Below the pieces are notes generated by a model. The model did no database searches. It saw only the letters and a list, made by a program, of their open reading frames with translations, and was not told where the DNA came from. Position numbers and translations under genes: made by a program. A DNA stretch of 64,000 nt from Winogradskyella psychrotolerans (GTDB taxonomy: Bacteria; Bacteroidota; Bacteroidia; Flavobacteriales; Flavobacteriaceae), in assembly GCF_018860545.1 (NCBI RefSeq), contig NZ_JAHKPN010000014.1:62001-126000 (forward strand). Reading direction: 5' to 3'. Below are positions 60,947 through 64,000 of this stretch, piece after piece; position 1 is the first letter of the stretch, and every line of letters starts with the position of its first letter.

Positions 60947-62134
60947 TTAAATGAAATCCAACAGGTTTTGGCGGCTAGGAATAATCCCTTCTGCAGAAAC
61001 ATTCATCCATTGTGAAAGAATAGTGGTGTAAATCGATCTAAAATCTATACTATATTTTAAATCGCCATTATTGTCTAAATCGCTTAAACTTGCTAAACTA
61101 TTGTAGAAACCAGCTTTCTTTAAGTTTTTACCAATAACAAAAACATTATTAGCCGAACCATGATCCGTTCCATTAGCAGCATTTTGTTTAACGCGTCTTC
61201 CGAATTCTGAGAAGGTTAAAATCAAAGTATCTTCAAATGTTCCATTTCGCTTTAAATCATTTATAAAAGCCGAAACACTTTCTGCATATTGCGATAATAA
61301 TCGCGTTTGTTTGCTATTTTGATTCGCATGGGTATCAAACCCTCCAAGCGACGTATAAAACACCTTTGTACCTAAATCAGAATTAATAAATTGGGCTACA
61401 TTTTTAAGTTGTTTTGCAAAGGAGTTTTGCGGATAGCTTTCTTGTGATGTTTTAACATCCGTATTTTCAAAAATATAATTCGCAGACGACTTTGCATCAA
61501 TCATAGTTTGGTATAAATACCCTAAATTATGCTCACTTAAATGTGTGTCGTTATAATGACTTAATACATTTTTGAAATACGGATCTTTTGCCGATTTATA
61601 CAATACTCTAAAATCATTGGTTGCCATACCATTAAAATGTTCCCCTTTCATAGCTAGACTGAGCTGCTCATCAATTTCTATGGCATTGTAGGATTGTTTT
61701 CCATGCTGATCTAAGTAACGCCCTAGCCAACCGCTTTGCAAATACTCATCTGATCCACTTGCCGTTTGCCAAATATCCATAGACCTAAAATGCGAGCGCA
61801 CAGGATTTGGATAACCGACATTATTGATAATGGACAACTCACCATTGTCATACAAGGCACGTAATGGTTGCAAACTTGGATGAAACCCTAAATCGTCAGT
61901 TAATTTAATTATATCTTTAGAGATGGCTAATTTTGGCCTGGCATTGTAATACAAATCATTTTGATGTGGAATTATAGTATTTAAGCCATCATTTCCACCA
62001 GCCAATTGCACAATTACCAAACGTTTGTAACCCAAGTGTTCTGTTGCTACAGACTCAAATGCTTTTACAAAATTAGGCACAAAAAACAAGCTGCTTGCTA
62101 AAGCTGAATTCTTAAGAAATTTTCGTCTATCCAT
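60947..62134 (-). CDS. DUF1501 domain protein (Tat-exported)
   Basis: A 395-residue exported protein. The start at 62134 gives the twin-arginine signal MDRRKFLKNSALASSLFFVP; upstream starts in the frame would place it inside the protein. The mature part carries VIVQLAGGNDGLNTIIPH, FEDTLILTFSEFGRRVKQNAANGTDHGSANNVFVIG, the DUF1501 (sulfatase-like fold) motifs. The function is unknown. It starts 2 nt after the DUF1800 gene ends, and these two families nearly always occur as a pair. Confidence 0.92.
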   Translation of the reverse strand: MDRRKFLKNSALASSLFFVPNFVKAFESVATEHLGYKRLVIVQLAGGNDGLNTIIPHQNDLYYNARPKLAISKDIIKLTDDLGFHPSLQPLRALYDNGELSIINNVGYPNPVRSHFRSMDIWQTASGSDEYLQSGWLGRYLDQHGKQSYNAIEIDEQLSLAMKGEHFNGMATNDFRVLYKSAKDPYFKNVLSHYNDTHLSEHNLGYLYQTMIDAKSSANYIFENTDVKTSQESYPQNSFAKQLKNVAQFINSDLGTKVFYTSLGGFDTHANQNSKQTRLLSQYAESVSAFINDLKRNGTFEDTLILTFSEFGRRVKQNAANGTDHGSANNVFVIGKNLKKAGFYNSLASLSDLDNNGDLKYSIDFRSIYTTILSQWMNVSAEGIIPSRQNLLDFI

Positions 62135-62136
62135 AA

Positions 62137-63498
62137 CTAACACATTTGATATTCTGGTAAGGACATTAACTGAACGCAATACTCTCGTTTAGACACTTTA
62201 CTCAGCGTTTGCAAATAATCTGCCGTTCCTTTATTAATTGCTCCTTGAATGATATAATCTTGAAGCTCTTCTGTGGATACCGCTTCAAAATTCTCTAAAA
62301 AAGTAGTCCAATCTGGTGTGGTTTTAAAAGGCAATCTACCCTTGTGCTTTGTCATGAATTTCTTTTTAAATTCATCATGTTCACCTGAAGCAATTAAAGC
62401 ATTATTTAAAATTACGGAAGGCAATTTTAAACGTATCATAATAGTATTGGCATCAATCCAAGCTTTATCACCTTTCCAGCCAGCGACATTTGGTGGATCT
62501 AATAAGGTTTGACCGAGGATTTTTTGAATTTTAAAAAGATCTCTTTCGCTTTCAAATGTAACAGGAACTGTATTAGTTAGGCCTACTAAATATTCTATTG
62601 GCGATTTTATTTTTGAACCCATATTTACCTCATCATAAAACCAATCTGACAGAAACACAAAACGCATTAGATTTTCAATATTATAATCTTTAAAAAACAC
62701 CTCCGTCATCGCGTTGATATGTTTTTTATTCGGTTTTGGATTTACAAAATAACGGTAGATTTTATCTGAAATATAGGCGGCACATTGTTTGTTTTCGAGA
62801 ATAATATCGATAATATCATCTCCATCATAATTTCCTATATGATTAAAAAATAGCTTAGAGTTATTATCATGATGATTTTCTTTATGTACAAAATTCCCTC
62901 CAAAATCATGATTATAGCCTGTAAAGGCCCTCGCACATTCTTTTATGTCTTTTTCAGAATACTGTCCTTCTCCTAATGTAAACAACTCCATTAATTCCCG
63001 TGCAAAATTCTCATTAGGTCTAGCTTTTTTATTTTGCTTTCCATTGAGATATCTAAGCATTGCGGCTTCTTTAGAAATAGCTTTTACAAAATCTCTAAAA
63101 TCACCTAGCGCAAAGTACCTAAGCGTATTATTGTATTGCTCAGCATATAATGGATTTCTCTCTCTGCATACAAAATGATTAGCCCAAAACAACGTCATGC
63201 GTTCTCTAAGTAACTCACTAGGATTAACTAATCGTTTCACCCAAGCGACATTGAACTCCAAAATTTTCTTTACTCCTTTTTGATTAATTTCTCTCGCTAA
63301 TTCTGGGAAGTTTTTAAGATCAATTGGTTTAATACCATCTAAATATGACAGATCTATATTTAGTGAAGTAAAAGCTTTAGAAGACTCAAAAAGTGCTTCA
63401 ACTACCGATGCCCTATGTTTAGATAGGGTCACATTAGACTTTGGGTGTATTCCAAAGCCTGCGCGCCAATACAAATGCTGAAGTTGTTGCTGTGTCAT
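62137..63498 (-). CDS. DUF1800 domain protein
   Basis: A 453-residue protein. The N-terminal RAGFGIHPKSNVTLSKH and the central FWANHFVCRERNPLYAEQYNNTLRYFALGDFRDFVKAISKEAAMLRYLNG, ENFARELMELFTLGEGQYSEKDIKECARAFTGY match the DUF1800 family. No typical signal peptide is seen; many relatives also lack one and may be carried out with the DUF1501 partner. The biochemical role is unknown, but the pair is widespread in Bacteroidota. Its gene is the first of the two. Confidence 0.92.
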   Translation of the reverse strand: MTQQQLQHLYWRAGFGIHPKSNVTLSKHRASVVEALFESSKAFTSLNIDLSYLDGIKPIDLKNFPELAREINQKGVKKILEFNVAWVKRLVNPSELLRERMTLFWANHFVCRERNPLYAEQYNNTLRYFALGDFRDFVKAISKEAAMLRYLNGKQNKKARPNENFARELMELFTLGEGQYSEKDIKECARAFTGYNHDFGGNFVHKENHHDNNSKLFFNHIGNYDGDDIIDIILENKQCAAYISDKIYRYFVNPKPNKKHINAMTEVFFKDYNIENLMRFVFLSDWFYDEVNMGSKIKSPIEYLVGLTNTVPVTFESERDLFKIQKILGQTLLDPPNVAGWKGDKAWIDANTIMIRLKLPSVILNNALIASGEHDEFKKKFMTKHKGRLPFKTTPDWTTFLENFEAVSTEELQDYIIQGAINKGTADYLQTLSKVSKREYCVQLMSLPEYQMC

Positions 63499-63552
63499 AT
63501 ATAATAAGACTTCATATGTCGCTAATGGTTTAACTCACAGTTCTTAAAATAA

Positions 63553-63583
63553 GAAAAAACGTCTATATTATAAACGATTTTTC
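63553..63583 (-). terminator. Possible terminator hairpin of the beta-barrel gene
   Basis: GAAAAA-A-CGT-C-TAT pairs with ATA-A-ACG-A-TTTTTC, 12 pairs with two mismatches and a 3-nt loop. It lies 39 nt beyond the stop of the beta-barrel gene. Without a long T-run on the minus strand it is a weak call. Confidence 0.35.
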
Positions 63584-63621
63584 AAATTAAATATTTTTGA
63601 ATCAGCAATAAATCTAAAAAA

Positions 63622-64000
63622 TCAATTTATAAATCTTGATATTAAATCGCGATTACCGATTGTAAAAACGAGACCAACTCCTATGGAATGATACTTTCCT
63701 TTACCAAAAAAATCATCTAACTGAAATGGCACGTCAATGTTTGTTTTACTGACATTATAAGCATAATCGACATAAATCATAAAATGACTCGCCAACTCAT
63801 AATGAAGGTATACTCCATAACGATTTAACTTGGCTGAATCATGTTGTTCAGCAATATCAGCCGTGCTAAACCCTGTATTTTTATAATCTAAATCCCCATC
63901 AATAGACATATTAAGACCTAACCTTAATTTATCAGTCGGTAAAAACTCATAGCCAAAGTAGGCATAGTTTTCAGCAATTCTCGATTTTCTATAGCTCCCT
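63622..64000 (-). CDS. C-terminal part of an outer-membrane beta-barrel protein
   Basis: The gene enters from the right edge of the window and ends at 63622; about 125 residues are visible and the 5' end is missing. The sequence alternates short beta-strands with polar turns (NYAYFGYEFLPTDKLRLGLNMSIDG, YGVYLHYELASHFMIYVDYAYNVS, YHSIGVGLVFTIGNRDLISRFIN), the pattern of an outer-membrane barrel. The last strand ends near an aromatic residue, typical of outer-membrane protein C-termini. A Met at 63907-63909 is internal and not the start. The family is not certain. Confidence 0.7.
   Translation of the reverse strand, partial: GSYRKSRIAENYAYFGYEFLPTDKLRLGLNMSIDGDLDYKNTGFSTADIAEQHDSAKLNRYGVYLHYELASHFMIYVDYAYNVSKTNIDVPFQLDDFFGKGKYHSIGVGLVFTIGNRDLISRFIN

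Noticed and set aside
1..64000. tRNA, rRNA, CRISPR, prophage or insertion sequence
   Set aside because: I looked for cloverleaf-like sequences, regular spaced repeats, integrase or transposase motifs and found none that I could support by eye.

Overview
The window is chromosomal DNA of a member of the Flavobacteriaceae (Bacteroidota), probably marine. The evidence is AT-rich codon use, promoter elements of the Bacteroidota type (TAnnTTTG at -7), rare Shine-Dalgarno motifs, a type IX secretion (T9SS) C-terminal sorting domain, a complete Bat aerotolerance operon, an OlsF-type bifunctional acyltransferase, and several flavobacterial families (DUF4286, DUF2490, DUF4382). Genus and species cannot be fixed from the sequence alone. 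I see no rRNA, tRNA, CRISPR array, insertion sequence, prophage or replication origin.

Layout. 1-8.9 kb: end of an unidentified gene, an HTTM membrane protein, serS, a TPR protein, DUF4286, rsmA, mgtE and a 2-hydroxyacid dehydrogenase. 8.9-11.2 kb: small proteins (DUF1801, VOC), a TauE/SafE permease and a TM2 protein with a long amphipathic helix. 11.3-15.9 kb (minus strand): a carboxypeptidase-regulatory-domain protein, OlsF-like acyltransferase, aspartate kinase and a GNAT enzyme. 16-23.3 kb: fbp, terB-like, mfd, an EamA permease and a TlpA-like thioredoxin protein. 24-28.4 kb: one giant CheB-CheR-PAS-histidine kinase-receiver protein. 28.5-33.8 kb: a lipoprotein, a T9SS cargo protein, a membrane-anchored AraC regulator and gpsA. 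33.8-41.1 kb (minus): a complete RND efflux operon with a GbsR/MarR regulator first and a TetR regulator last. 41.2-43.3 kb: pheS, a conserved small protein and cvpA. 43.4-47.6 kb (minus): SulP transporter, two beta-carbonic anhydrases, DUF2490 protein and a small membrane protein. 47.6-57 kb (minus): moxR-DUF58-BatD-like-batA-batB-batC-batD-batE. 57.2-64 kb: DUF4382 lipoprotein, aldo/keto reductase, SDR, AlbA_2 protein, the DUF1501/DUF1800 pair and the end of an outer-membrane beta-barrel gene.

How the parts work together. The RND operon is a self-contained drug or toxic-compound efflux module. Its promoter carries a palindrome between the core elements, the likely GbsR operator. The SulP and carbonic anhydrase genes look like a bicarbonate uptake and CO2 hydration module. 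The Bat operon is an envelope-stress and aerotolerance system of MoxR ATPase, DUF58 and von Willebrand A proteins. Housekeeping genes (serS, pheS, rsmA, mfd, fbp, gpsA) are scattered between them.

Less ordinary points are a 15-bp inverted repeat just upstream of the mfd promoter, a repeat-derived start region (three perfect 7-bp units) for a BatD-like gene, a possible decayed copy of the 5' end of a peptide deformylase gene, an orphan terminator that may close a small RNA, and several flavobacterial intergenic hairpin repeats. I found no wholly new multi-gene system that I could defend from the sequence alone.
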